Source: Blattamonas nauphoetae
Lineage: Eukaryota > Preaxostyla > Oxymonadida
Assembly (NCBI GenBank): GCA_033064195.1
Contig: JARBJD010000724.1
Span: forward strand, 1 to 20,464
Length of the DNA: 20,464 bases
Direction: 5' to 3'
Within the stretch, counting starts at the first letter, position 1. The number at the start of each line of letters is the position of its first letter. Shown here in pieces: positions 1-9,651 of the stretch. Both the position numbers and the translations under genes were made by a program. Below the pieces are notes generated by a model. That model searched no databases. It had not been told where the DNA came from and saw only the letters and a list, made by a program, of their open reading frames with translations.

Positions 1-23
1 CTTCACTTCCATCTTTCTTCTTC

Positions 24-1721
24 TCAAACACTTCCAGCATCAGCGAGCAAGGAATCAGTGTTGTTCCCTCGATCGTTACAAGAACAGCAGCGTTTCTGTT
101 TGTTCAGCTTACTCGTTGACGATGACGAGAGCGATGGGACGAAGTACGGCGAGCGAAATCTCTTCTTTCGCGGTGAGCGAACAATCACTTCTGAAATCCA
201 AGCTGACTGGGTCTCAATTCCATCTCCTCCATCAGACTCCCAATCTTCAATTCTCCTTCCCTGAACAGTGGATGTTATGGCGAGAAGGAAGAGATGAGAT
301 ATGCGGATTGTTGTCATGGAAAATGCCGCCTTCGATTGTCAGATTTCCACCTTTCATGTTGATCGCTCCAGATGACAGCTCGGAAAACGATGATGACGTA
401 ATGTTGTTTTGGCGTGGTCAAGAACAATCGCTCCTTCCACTCCACGAACAGAGCGAGGCGGCGGATTCGAGTTGTGGGGTTGAAGATGTCGACGTGAGTG
501 AACATGACTCGAGAGTGAGTTGTCCTCCAACCATTCGAATGAAGATCAGCGAAGGAGAGTCGGAGAGAGCAACGTCAACTTGATGGATCCAAAGACGACC
601 TCCTGAAACATCAACCATTCCTTCTCCTTCCAACGATGACGATGACAACGAAGGAGACACAAACAGTTCGGGTTTGGTGGAAGGCCCTGATTCAATCACA
701 ACTTCATGTTGAGACATAATTTTGATTTGTTCTTTCTGTGTCGTGTTGTGAAGGATAGAAATCGAGAGAGACGAGAATCCAAAAACTTCAACAATCTTCC
801 ATCCAAACTCAATCGAAGAGCACGGTCGATTGAAATCTCCACAGAACAACGAGGAGTCCGATGACGGGCCAGAATCAACATAAATGACGACGCTTGTTGG
901 AAGAGAGTCTGTTGTATTGAGATGGCAGGATCGAACAACGTCTTGCCATCACCTGCATCTGTCGGTTCATCGTTGCGATGGTGTATTTCGTGTTGTGTTG
1001 AAGCGTCGTTGGCCATCCAATTGGTAATTCTGGAGATTGTGCTTCGGTTGAAGAAGTGATTGTTGTGAAAAGGCAAGCGAGTCCTCCAGACATTCAGCGA
1101 GTTCAACGATAAGGTTTGTTCCAGTCAACGTCACAAAGCCAGTGTGGAGACTGTTGGATGACAAGAACACCATTTTTGTGATTTTCGGAGGAAATGGAAC
1201 TCGTATAGTGATTCCATCTTCAACAAGAAAACCAGTCCATGATACAAAGTTTCCTTTCAGTGTGTATTCTTCACCATATCTCAGCTGACTTATCGTTTCT
1301 TCCTCTCCAACTGCGAATTCGGCTGTGCAGTGCGTGTTGTCCACAATAATCGACTTCGACAACGAATTCCAATCTGCGCTTCCATTTGTCAGTCTCACCT
1401 TTGAAGTTCGAAGTCCGAGTGATCGGCCTTCGAAGGAGACATCATCCTCTTTCGCTCATCGTTCAACTGGCGATCGGTGCACGCTTTGATTCGAGGCGGT
1501 TCTTGAGTGGTGAATGTGATTGTAGTCGATAGTCTGACTTCTTCCGTCGTCTGTCCGTCAGGAAGGAGCCAGTCCACGTTTGTCACTTTGTATTTGGTTT
1601 CCCATTCCAGTCTACCTTCTGCTGTCGATGGATTGAGAGGTGCTGTTAGTAGTGGTATAAGCGAAATGGGAACCAAACTGGCATAGGTGATACTCATAGG
1701 AGAATTGGAACGAGAAATCAT
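24..1721 (-). pseudogene. Fragmented host gene, Ig-like/beta-helix surface protein family
   Basis: Minus-strand open segments in different frames cover this stretch. The upstream part (967-1721) encodes Ig-like modules of roughly 90 residues whose ends read 'TTITFTTQEPPRI' and 'RVPFPPKI', each followed by a new strand-rich module with 'GFVTLTGTNL'. The downstream part (418-849) has 'CSSIEFGWK' and a beta-helix-like run around 'SGGRLWIHQVDVALSDSP' and 'GGQLTLESCSL'. Similar beta-helix sequence recurs at 13609-14582. From memory, such mosaic proteins form large families in oxymonads; their function is unknown to me. Frame changes occur near 1396, 850-970 and 320-420. No clean GT-AG introns were found to explain them, so the copy is probably decayed, though introns are not excluded. 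No signal peptide or membrane segment is visible. The upstream end lies beside the Polinton's left end, so the insertion may have cut the gene. Confidence 0.5.
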
Positions 1722-1783
1722 TTTGAATCTCAGGAGCCAATTGATTTTTTTTAATATGACTCATTCTAATTTCCATCTCACTT

Positions 1784-1821
1784 ACTACTGAAAATATTGA
1801 CATTTCAGAGTAGTCAATATT
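1784..1821. repeat. Nested inverted repeats near the Polinton left end
   Basis: ACTACTGAAA (1784-1793) pairs with TTTCAGAGTAGT (1803-1814) with small bulges, and AATATTGAC (1793-1801) is the exact reverse complement of GTCAATATT (1813-1821). The two pairs interlock and cannot form at the same time. They sit between the host gene and the first element gene, so they may mark the terminal repeat or be a transcription signal. Assignment as the terminus is a guess because the other end is not in the window. Confidence 0.35.
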
Positions 1822-1931
1822 TGGCCGTAAATTCAAAAATAAAGGCGAAAAACGGACCTCTTGAAAAGTGTCTTTTTGAAGCAAATTTTGAGTACTTTTA
1901 GAAAACAACGTCGATTTCTTTTTATTCAATT

Positions 1932-1951
1932 TTTTTAATTTGTATAAAATG
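1932..1951 (+). promoter_or_regulatory. Duplicated leader with start codon, copy 1
   Basis: This 20-nt stretch, TTTTTAATTTGTATAAAATG, is matched with one difference at 4177-4196, in front of a related gene. Similarity begins further up at GAAAACAACG (1901-1910 and 4147-4156). It supports the ATG at 1949 as the start and suggests a shared promoter or leader. Confidence 0.5.
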
Positions 1952-2518
1952 AGCAGCGTCTTGACACCAACACAACTACTAGAAATTCTCGAGAAAGAAG
2001 ATTTGAAAATGAAATCACCTCCAACTCTCAATCGACAAGGAACAACATATCTCACAGGAAGCACTTTCGAATACTATCTCGAAGAGAAACCAGATGAAAC
2101 TTATCAAGTGTACGTCAATAGTTTCGTCAAAGGATACAGACCACATCTGAATCGCCAGAAATATCTTCGACCAGCAAATCGTTGTACAAAAGAGAAGCTT
2201 ATTGAATCAATGAAAAATGAGAATTGTGAACTCATTTCTGAATACACTCATTCAAGTACTCCAGTAACATATCGACATGAAGGAATTGAATGGATAGTAA
2301 TCCCATCAAAATGGATGAAAGGATTCAGAACTCATCAGAACAAACGAAAACGATACACACAATCGTTTGTTGAAAATGAATTGAAAAAGAGAATTGTGAA
2401 CTCATTGGAACATACACAAAGGTACTTGAGCCATTCAAATATCGCGATTTACGAACAAAGAATGAGTATTACGTTCGCTTGGACAATTGGTTGTATTTTG
2501 GAGACCGTCCTCACTTGA
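1949..2518 (+). CDS. Unrecognised Polinton gene with internal repeats
   Basis: I do not recognise this protein of about 189 residues. The start is set at the ATG at 1949, directly after the leader shared with the gene at 4194. It is hydrophilic and basic with no membrane segment. Around residues 70-110 it has 'KEKLIESMKNENCELISEY' followed by 'PVTYRHEGIE', closely matched in the 4194-4400 protein. 'SFVKGYRPHLNRQKY' is echoed later by 'KWMKGFRTHQNKRKRY', so the protein seems built from a roughly 55-residue repeat. At DNA level an identical 18-bp stretch occurs at 2219-2236 and 2389-2406. It is one of the few plus-strand genes and lies at the left end of the element, on the same strand as the S74 gene. 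A fibre or accessory role is only a guess from position. Whether the gene is whole is unclear. Confidence 0.55.
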   Translation: MSSVLTPTQLLEILEKEDLKMKSPPTLNRQGTTYLTGSTFEYYLEEKPDETYQVYVNSFVKGYRPHLNRQKYLRPANRCTKEKLIESMKNENCELISEYTHSSTPVTYRHEGIEWIVIPSKWMKGFRTHQNKRKRYTQSFVENELKKRIVNSLEHTQRYLSHSNIAIYEQRMSITFAWTIGCILETVLT

Positions 2519-4146
2519 GAAAGTACCACGAAAGGTCATGAAAATACTGAAAATCTATTTTTGACCACAAATCACTGAAATCCAATGCTGAGAACCATTT
2601 CGAAAAATTCTGGAAAAATTCTAAAATCTCGGGGACACTGTCGGTCGTCGATCAAGACAATCCTGATGAAAATCGGTTGAGAATTCGTCGAACTGTGTAC
2701 CGAACTTAGGTCCAAAAGTGACGAAAAAGTCGATGTTCGGATTTCGCCACTATGAACCGCTTTATGGCTCAAATTGTGTTCAAACACGTTTGATTGTGAC
2801 GGAAATCATTTTGAAAGGTAGGATTTTCGATAAAAGCACTTCTGAGATTTTGGTTTGATCCGACCCATTGAGGTATTTTCGCGTTTTTGAAATTTTTCAG
2901 AAAAGGTATGACGTTCGCTCTTGTCCTTTGATCACTTTTCGTCGTCTTACGGTGTTTTGGGTGAAAACGCTAGTTGGCGTCTTCGTGTCATTCATCTCTG
3001 AAAACTTTTGACACGATCATTCACACTTTTTGTGAATTTTCATTTTCACTACTTTCACTTCATTTACTTCACAATCGCACATCGACGCTTTTGAGAATTC
3101 TGGTTTACATCACCTATAGTTTCATTTTGTCGGTTCTTCGATCACACCTGTGACGACATTTGCACCAACATTTTGACACTATAGATTTTTGATCCGATTT
3201 TCGTTACAAATCCTTCTTTCTCACGGTATGAGTAAGGTGTGCTCGAATTTTGAGGAGATTTTGTCGGATAGTTCTCTCATAAAAGTCACTTTTTCATGTT
3301 TTCACTTCTCAACTTTTGACCGTTTTTGTCACTTCAAAACCGACTGTAGTCCCTTTCATTTCATCACTTTCTCTCCCCATTTCACATATGATCTGTTCAT
3401 CATTCCTCTTCATTTTGCTCAATTCACTTCCATTTTGTGGGCCGTTCTCACTTCACTAGCACATCATTTTAGTCAACTTTTCATCAACTTTTTCACAAAA
3501 ACAGAGTAAAAGAAAGCGAAACAACCAACAATGAAACGGGCAAGTATGAAACTGAGAGGGAAATTGACGATCGTGAAAACGGTGTGAAATGTGACACCAA
3601 TAGTGAAAATTAGGTCTGTGTTTGGTTTTGTCTCTTAAAACAACAAAATGATTCAAAATGTTCGTGAAATGATGAAGATTACGGAAAAATTCCGAGATAT
3701 GAAGTGAGCCGTTGAAGTGGAGGATCTCTGCAAAAGTCCGGAAAACTCAGTAAACGAAATTAGTGCAATTGTATTGAGAAAAGTTTCAGAGAAAGAAACA
3801 TGAATGAAGTGGTTAAAAAGGTAAACAACGAGAAAATGAAGACGGAAGTGAGGCCAAAATGAAACATAACGAGTGAAAATGAAGTGACAATTCGCAAAAC
3901 AGAGTGAAACAGAGCTGAAAAAGAAAAATGAGAGTGGATATGTTTTTCATAAAACCGAGATCTGACCGATCCTGAAACCTCAAATAACTCTGCAAAGTTC
4001 GGAAAATCAAAAACGAAGCATACCATGATGATCCTCCAGTTCCAGAGATTCCAAAACGCGACGAATCAGAACGAAACTATCACTTGTGAGAAATGAGTGA
4101 TCGAACCCATTGATCCTCGATCTGAGACCTGAAAATCCAGAACTGA
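2519..4146. other. Non-coding spacer with strand-composition switch
   Basis: No convincing gene is seen here; the short open frames are low in complexity and resemble no family. From about 2990 to 3500 the plus strand is pyrimidine-rich, with recurring TTTCAC, CATTTTC and CTTCA words. From about 3505 to 3960 it becomes purine-rich, with GTGAAA, GAAAATG and TGAAG words. The two halves thus look like loose reverse complements, but no long exact arms are visible. The block separates two copies of a duplicated gene and leader. It may be a decayed foldback insertion, a degraded gene or an origin-like region. Confidence 0.4.
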
Positions 4147-4176
4147 GAAAACAACGAAAGAAAATTTCATTTTGAA

Positions 4177-4196
4177 TTTTTAATTTGTATTAAATG
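4177..4196 (+). promoter_or_regulatory. Duplicated leader with start codon, copy 2
   Basis: It matches 1932-1951 at 19 of 20 positions and ends in the ATG of the next gene. The shared GAAAACAACG block lies upstream at 4147-4156. Confidence 0.5.
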
Positions 4197-4400
4197 AATC
4201 CAACCGCGATGTACAAGGAAAGACGTCGAGTATGTTCAGAACAAGCATTAATTGAATCAATGAGAGAAGAGAACTGTTCGCTGGTCTCTGAGTATGTCAG
4301 AAATAATGTGCCGGTGACGTATGTTCATGAGGGATTGTCAATTTTAATTTCAATGAAAGAGCAAGCAGAAATGAATCGACAAAATACAATTCACAAATGA
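4194..4400 (+). CDS. Short paralog of the 1949-2518 gene
   Basis: This is a 68-residue protein of unknown function. Residues 16-50, including 'EQALIESMREENCSLVSEY' and 'VPVTYVHEGL', match the central repeat of the 1949-2518 product. The leader is shared too, so the gene arose by duplication together with its promoter. It is much shorter than its partner and carries essentially one repeat unit, so it may be a truncated copy. It lies just ahead of the S74 gene on the same strand, consistent with co-expression. Confidence 0.5.
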   Translation: MNPTAMYKERRRVCSEQALIESMREENCSLVSEYVRNNVPVTYVHEGLSILISMKEQAEMNRQNTIHK

Positions 4401-4515
4401 TTGAGAAAATGATTGATCATAATCTCTCAACAACCAACGAGAATACAGCAGTGATTGACTCACTACAGAAGACAACAGAAGCACACAAGACCGCGATATC
4501 TTCAATCCAAAAGTA

Positions 4516-5202
4516 GTGAGCACAAATGGATCGATCACGACACCAACAATTGGAGGATTGATCAACGTGAATGGAGCGAAGTGGAATATCTCAGAAGGAT
4601 CACTTCCGAAGTATCCTGGAACATATCCGGCTTCAACATTTAAGTCTGGCATTTCAATCTCACAATCGATTGCAGAAACTTCTGGAATTCAGTTCAATGG
4701 TGATGGTATCATTATGTGGTCACCGTGTGACTCACCAGCTTTGTATTACTACGATGAGGACACTGGTTCAGGAGTGTTTTCAATATCTACAACAGGAAGT
4801 TTTTCTCAGCTATCAGACAGAAGAGTGAAAAGAAATATTGAACCGTACCCCGATGTTCTTGAACAACTGAATAAAGTGGAAATCGTGCAGTATCAGTTCA
4901 ACACATTCGACTCGATGATTAACAAAGTGACAAAGCAAATTGAAAATGAGACAGATGAAGAACACTTGAAGAACTGCAAGGAGAAATGTGAATGCTTGAA
5001 GAAGGAAAGTGAGAAGAAACACATTGGTGTAATTGCTCAACAGATCCAAGAAATCTTTCCTGAAGTCGTGAATGATTCCAATCCAGATTGTCTTCAAGTT
5101 GATTGTGCAGAACTCTCTTGCTTCTGTGTGAAAGCCATACAGGAACTGAGTAGCATTGTCGGACATCAACAGACACTTATAAATGAACTCATTCAAAAAT
5201 GA
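4516..5202 (+). CDS. S74 intramolecular-chaperone (tail-fibre type) protein
   Basis: The C-terminal part (about residues 98-228) fits the peptidase S74/endosialidase chaperone family. It opens with 'LSDRRVKRNIEPYPDVLEQL', followed by 'YQF', then 'HIGVIAQQIQEIFPEVV' (about 169-185), and ends in a helical run 'AIQELSSIVGHQQTLI'. In the family this domain trimerises a fibre or spike and then cuts itself off at the serine of the S-D-x-R-x-K motif; here that is Ser100 with Lys105 (nucleotides 4813-4830). The first 95 residues are Gly/Ser/Thr-rich with beta character, as expected of a fibre shaft or knob ('ITTPTIGGLINVNGAKWNI'). The start is not settled: the frame opens at a GTG and the true N terminus may lie upstream. 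A charged Cys-rich insert (about 140-168, 'CKEKCECLKKE') interrupts the domain. The gene suggests the virion carried a fibre. Domain call strong, role inferred. Confidence 0.8.
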   Translation: MSTNGSITTPTIGGLINVNGAKWNISEGSLPKYPGTYPASTFKSGISISQSIAETSGIQFNGDGIIMWSPCDSPALYYYDEDTGSGVFSISTTGSFSQLSDRRVKRNIEPYPDVLEQLNKVEIVQYQFNTFDSMINKVTKQIENETDEEHLKNCKEKCECLKKESEKKHIGVIAQQIQEIFPEVVNDSNPDCLQVDCAELSCFCVKAIQELSSIVGHQQTLINELIQK

Positions 5203-5288
5203 TAGTACCCGTCATCATAGAAATGCGAAGCATTAATACTCCAACATGAGATCAACCAGAAATTCATAGTACTCTTTGATTATTTTTT

Positions 5289-5644
5289 TCAATTGATTGT
5301 CTCCGTTGTTTCCATCTCAATTGAATCACCAGAACTGTCTTTGAACCAGATCTTCACCATTGATTGTCGAGTACTTAATTCCCACTTCTTTCGTTTCGCA
5401 ATCTGTTCGTTACAGAAAGCAACAAACGAGTCATTAAATGCATCAGTCTGGATCCAATCACCGTGGATTGTGATGTGCTGAGGAATGTCTTTGAGATGAT
5501 AGTTGAGTTACCATTAATCTCTTCCCTCACATGGATGAGTTTGCAGTCAAGAAAGTGAACATATTTTTGGTTTCGAGAATTGGTACAATCAGGAGGTAGT
5601 TGAGCAGTGTGAGAATTCTGAATTGAGAAATAACGTTTGACCAT
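5289..5644 (-). pseudogene. Minor virion protein-like gene, broken
   Basis: A small minus-strand gene lies immediately downstream of the first capsid gene. It begins 'MVKRYFSIQNSHTAQLPPD', a kind of opening I associate with small structural proteins of Polinton-like and adinto-like viruses, and the candidate promoter motif lies just upstream. The far end contains a strand-rich segment with a 'WFKDSSGDSIEM' style ending. About one break is suspected. A penton or other minor capsid role is possible but not shown; no diagnostic motif is visible. Its place at the end of the virion block is the main support. Confidence 0.35.
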
Positions 5645-5653
5645 TTGTTTTCT

Positions 5654-5667
5654 ACAAAATAAAATAT
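5654..5667 (-). promoter_or_regulatory. Start-proximal TTTTATTTT motif, minor virion gene
   Basis: On the plus strand this reads ACAAAATAAAATAT, nine bases upstream of the start at 5644. See the entry at 7375 for the full argument. Confidence 0.45.
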
Positions 5668-5675
5668 CAATTTAG

Positions 5676-7370
5676 TTATGACTCTGTCATTCTAGAAATG
5701 CCTCTCTTCACTTCTTCATATGCTTCCTGGAGTCGACGATCAATGACATATCGCACTCGTGGTTGTCCATTCTCAATCCAGAACAGCCAGTATGTAGCTT
5801 GATGTAGTGCTAGAATGGGTGGAGGAGGACCTTCTGGAGTTGATGTGAAATATGGATCCAGTTCACCCTGATTGATTGGTGTTCCTCTGAAGACGATATT
5901 CACTGATTCTGCTGTTGAGATACCTTCTTCACCACCAGCGATTTCACTTCGATCTGTTGGAACCATGAATGTAAAACAAGTTGCATCCGTAACTGGTTTT
6001 GTTCTCTTGATATCCTTTCCTTTATAGTCAAACACTCGAGTTGAACAAATGGAATTCTCAAACTCTTCCTGTTGCGGAACAACCAATGAAATCACCATTC
6101 ACCATCATCATTTGATAGAACTCTGGTGAGATTGTTGACATCGGGAAATTGGGAAATTATTTCCTAGCATTTCGAAGTGACCAACATAATGAGGATTTCT
6201 GAAGACTGTACACTCATTAGGTCTTTCAGGAATAAGCACATCAGATTCATGAGATTGTTGAGTTTGATACTGATGTTTGATCTCACCCCATCGCTGTTGC
6301 TTTTGATTGAAATGATTGTGTGTCAATTCTTTCTGCTTTCAAGACATAGAATGTCTTTGAATACATGTTGAAGAGTGATTGTTTTGTTGCATCAGTGATT
6401 TGATATCCGTAACAAATTGTTGAGACTTTATCAACTGATGAAGAAAGAACAGTGCAAGTGACTCTTTGGCAATATCTCTGCGACTCAGTGCTAGGTGCCT
6501 TAAAGTGTATTTATCGCTAACTTTCAGAACTGGATTTCCAATTGTGTAAATTCCTGCGTTACGGGAGAAAAGTCACCCTCAGACATCAAGAACATGTTGG
6601 ATTGATCCGAAAGAGGTTAAGTCTTTATCTGGATACAATTCACGACCACCTTCGGAAGATTTTCGAATGACAGTTGAAGTTCGAATGGGACAATACACAA
6701 GTGAATCAGTTGTCAAGTGAAATCTTAATCGTAAATTACCAAAGATTGAATTGGGATATTGATCAAATGTACTCAGTGGAAGTAGATTCACAAATGGAAT
6801 AACTAACGGAATTGTCGCAGTGAATTCTTTTACTTCTATTGACTGGGACATAATAGAATCCACACACACTCTGATCCATTCTCTGAACATTTTCCCACAG
6901 ACTGTAACAATGCTTCATGTTGTTTTTCTCTTCATGCGACTTGAATGTGTGATACAGAAATGATTCGTGAACATGATTGTTCTGAAGTGAATTGTCAATA
7001 ATGTTTCCATGACTGTCAACGAGTCTCATATCTCGAATTGCATCTGAGGATGATTTATATCCGACGAACATTCCGTGAGTCCGACGTAATCTCCCGTTTC
7101 ACCAATCTGATGAAAATTTGGAACAGTCATCGTGAGATCGATACGCAAATGACTCTTCGCAAACTCAGTCACATCATGACCATCATAGCTCAATGGAACT
7201 TCAATCTCGTCTCCAATTCTGCATGGCATGGGAGGATTTGTTGGATGCACTTCTTGGATGGAGTAGATGTGAGGTTCTGAATCCCACTGTTTTGGCAAGT
7301 ATGATTGCACTTCAATTTGCTCAATTAATGTCGATGTTGGTTTGGATTGATTTGATCTGATGCTTCTCAT
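5676..7370 (-). pseudogene. mcp: Major capsid protein, second diverged copy, broken
   Basis: This is a double jelly-roll major capsid gene in the Polinton/adintovirus manner, paralogous to 7456-9316. Matching landmarks occur in the same order: an early 'GDEIEVPLSYDG' (compare 'GQEIIIPLTGNQ'), a middle 'MFVGYKSSSDAIRDM' (compare 'IFVGLKHSASIFRDL'), 'LPLSTFDQYPNSIFGNLRL' (compare 'LEDLLIFSGMTDYPKCLFGDLKL'), and a C-terminal 'PPPPILALHQATYWLF' with 'NGQPRVRYVID'. Divergence from the neighbour is high, so the duplication is old or the copies have different origins. About four to six breaks are present. Start at 7370 follows the A/T motif. Confidence 0.8.
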
Positions 7371-7374
7371 TTAT

Positions 7375-7392
7375 AGAAAAATAAAAAAATAC
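7375..7392 (-). promoter_or_regulatory. Start-proximal TTTTATTTT motif, capsid copy 2
   Basis: On the plus strand this reads AGAAAAATAAAAAAATAC, a few bases beyond the start codon at 7370. The same core (plus-strand AAAATAAAA, hence TTTTATTTT in the transcribed sense, or a close variant) lies within about 5-15 bases of the start of most minus-strand genes of the element and 48 bases from one more. Recurrence at gene starts and rarity inside genes suggest a promoter core, like short A/T-rich promoters of some large DNA viruses and virophages. That role is inferred. Confidence 0.5.
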
Positions 7393-7420
7393 AATATCAA
7401 TATTTTCTTTTACTGTTTTG

Positions 7421-7442
7421 TCTCGCCAGAGGCTTCGAACCC
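7421..7442 (+). repeat. 22-bp inverted repeat, copy A
   Basis: TCTCGCCAGAGGCTTCGAACCC matches the reverse complement of 10541-10562 at 21 of 22 bases. It lies in the short gap between the two capsid genes. See the finding on this pair. Confidence 0.5.
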
Positions 7443-7455
7443 CCGATGAGAGTCT

Positions 7456-9316
7456 CTACATGATTCCCAAATCTTTGTGTAACGCTTTCAGTGTGTGATT
7501 TGGATAGTACTCGACTCTGGGTTCACCATTACTGTATCGTAAGACCCACCATGTGGTTGCAGTTGTCGCTAGAATCGGTGCTGGAGGATGAGTAAATGTT
7601 GTCATATCACCTCCACTTTGACTTGGGTTGTAAACATTGTAGTATGTGTCAAGATTACCCTGATAGATTGGATGCGATCTCAAAGTGACCGCAGTGTTTC
7701 CTTTTGAACTGATGGAATCATTGCAGTTCGTTGGACATCCACTACGTTGAGTTGGGAAGCACAGAAGGAAGTCAGTATTGTCATGAACTGGACGAACTCG
7801 TGTCATTGTTTCATTTGGATATGTTCCGTCACCAGTGAGTTTCTCTTCAACGAGAGAATCCGTCAGTGATCGCTCCAAATCATCAGGAACAGCTAGGTAT
7901 GAATCGAGATTGAGAGTCGATAATGCGAACTGATAGAAGCGAGCTCCAATAGTTGTCGTTGGTTGTTCTGGATAATACCTGTTTTGTAAAGTCACTTGGA
8001 TGTTCTTCTGCATTGGATTATGGAAGCAAGTGACTTCATTGTCGTAATGACGGAAGAGAAGCATCCTGTCCTTTGCATTCACCACAACCATTTGCTGAGT
8101 ACAATCAATTCCTGTTGCCGTTGGCGTCTTCTGAAATGGATAGAACGAGATCTTCTCAGCTGGAATTGTTCCAGGACGATTTGTGTACATCTGCTTCAGA
8201 TTCTCTTTCGCACCATCTTTCATTTTGTATCCAGCACTCATGCAATACACATCATCAATCCGATAGTTTGTAATATTCAATGAGATGTACTGATCGACAA
8301 ATTCAGGTTCTGTTGTCACGACATTGGCTGTTGAGCATACAATGTCTTTGGTAACTGTTGGTTGAAGAAATGATTGACCAATTTGAACGAAGTTCTTTGT
8401 GCATGAGGTTACGAGATTGGTTAGGAAATACGGACGATGTTGAATACAATTGAGAATTTCTGCTTTAATAGTTGGTGCTGCTGCTGTTCCAGTTACGAGT
8501 GATGATAGTGTATCTTTCAAAGTGAGTTCAGGATTTACAGAACAACAAACAAACGCATCTTCATTCATGTGCACACTCAATTTCAAATCGCCAAAGAGAC
8601 ATTTTGGATAGTCAGTCATCCCTGAGAAAATGAGAAGATCTTCAAGATTAATCGACACACGAATTGGCACATCGATTGTGTCTTGAAACACTCCTGTTCC
8701 GGACGTCGTTGTAAAAATCCGAAAGTGGAATATAAACACCAGCAACTGATTCATCATGATTCCAAGCATTCTGCCAAGGTGTGTGACAATGTTTTCGATT
8801 CTCCAATTGACTCTTTGGTTTGATCATGTTGTAGATGTGTGATTCCATTGAGACATCATTGTTTGTTGTGCTAATGATTCTCTGATTGTTGTGAAGAACA
8901 GTAAGGTCACGAAAGATTGATGCAGAATGCTTGAGTCCAACGAAGATGAAGATTCTCTCATTCATGTACGATCCAACCTTACCAGCTGTAGTTTGCCAAT
9001 TATTGAGTCTCAATGTCGCCGTCATAGTGAACGTAATGAAAGAATCATCGATTTGACAAATGTCTTGATTACCAGTCAATGGAATGATTATCTCTTGTCC
9101 TGTGTAGAAGCGTGCATTCTCTGATGGTTTCAATTCTTGGATGGAAGTACTGTGTGCTCCATCATTCAGAAGGGAATTGATGTGATGTTCGGACATTAGT
9201 TGTTGTTGTATTTGACCAATATCATCTCTTGTGTATTCTATCCTTCCAGTTGTATTTCCAGTCAAAGATGATGCTCCAGTTCTTTTGTTTGTCAGATGTG
9301 TTATATGCGAGTTCAT
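7456..9316 (-). pseudogene. mcp: Major capsid protein (double jelly-roll), near-complete copy
   Basis: This is the larger and better preserved capsid gene, about 620 codons, the usual size for Polinton/adintovirus capsid proteins. N-terminal landmarks are 'FYTGQEIIIPLTGNQDIC' and 'IFVGLKHSASIFRDL'. The central part has 'KCLFGDLKLSVHMNEDAFVC', and the C terminus has 'HPPAPILATTATTWWVLRY' with 'NGEPRVEYYPN', shared with the paralog at 5676-7370. In the family this protein forms the trimeric pseudo-hexameric capsomers of an icosahedral shell. The assignment rests on length, on paralogy and position in the virion block next to the ATPase; the fold itself cannot be read directly. About one or two breaks are present. 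The start at 9316 is supported by the A/T motif immediately upstream. Confidence 0.8.
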
Positions 9317-9321
9317 TTTAT

Positions 9322-9335
9322 CAAAAATAAAAAAC
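9322..9335 (-). promoter_or_regulatory. Start-proximal TTTTATTTT motif, capsid copy 1
   Basis: Plus-strand CAAAAATAAAAAAC, five bases beyond the start codon at 9316. Confidence 0.45.
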
Positions 9336-9347
9336 TGCTTTATCTAG

Positions 9348-9647
9348 TTACTTTTTCTTTTTTGGTTTATTCGCTTTCGGCTTCAGCTTTTCTTCCAGTC
9401 TCAGTATTTCTCCTCTGAGTTTGTGTGCAACTGCAGTGTTTCCTTCATTGATCGCTTGCTCATATTGTGCCATCTTTTCTGCATGGATTTGCTGATCCGA
9501 TTTCACATCTGGAATCATTTCAACACCTGTCTGTGCAACCTTCGAAATCAGTGGTCCAACGAAGGGAATTAGGTTCAGAAATGGAGCTCCAACTCTGAGT
9601 ATGTTTTTGCCAACTGCTGCTAATTTGGATAACCAACCTGGTGCCAT
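9348..9647 (-). CDS. Small amphipathic 'MAPG' protein 1 (minor virion candidate)
   Basis: This 99-residue protein looks whole. The start is placed at the ATG at 9647 rather than further upstream, because 'MAPG' also opens the neighbouring small protein and the A/T motif lies just before it. Residues 5-45 are amphipathic to hydrophobic with Gly and Pro ('GAPFLNLIPFVGPLISKVA'). Then comes a charged helix ('EKMAQYEQAINEGNTAVAH') and a lysine-rich tail ('KLKPKANKPKKKK'). Small proteins with an amphipathic N terminus and a basic tail in Polinton virion blocks are often compared with adenovirus pVI/pX-type core or membrane-active proteins; that comparison is by analogy only. Confidence 0.65.
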   Translation of the reverse strand: MAPGWLSKLAAVGKNILRVGAPFLNLIPFVGPLISKVAQTGVEMIPDVKSDQQIHAEKMAQYEQAINEGNTAVAHKLRGEILRLEEKLKPKANKPKKKK

Positions 9648-9651
9648 TTTA

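Noticed and set aside
3189-4026. Open frames in the spacer (plus 3189-3509, minus 3760-4026)
   Set aside because: Products are Phe/His/Ser-rich low-complexity runs that follow base composition; no family, no leader motif and no conserved partner.
7411-7460. Possible tRNA gene, from the GGTTCGAAGCC box-B-like core
   Set aside because: No matching A box, no acceptor stem and no proper T-stem pairing on either strand here or at 10541.
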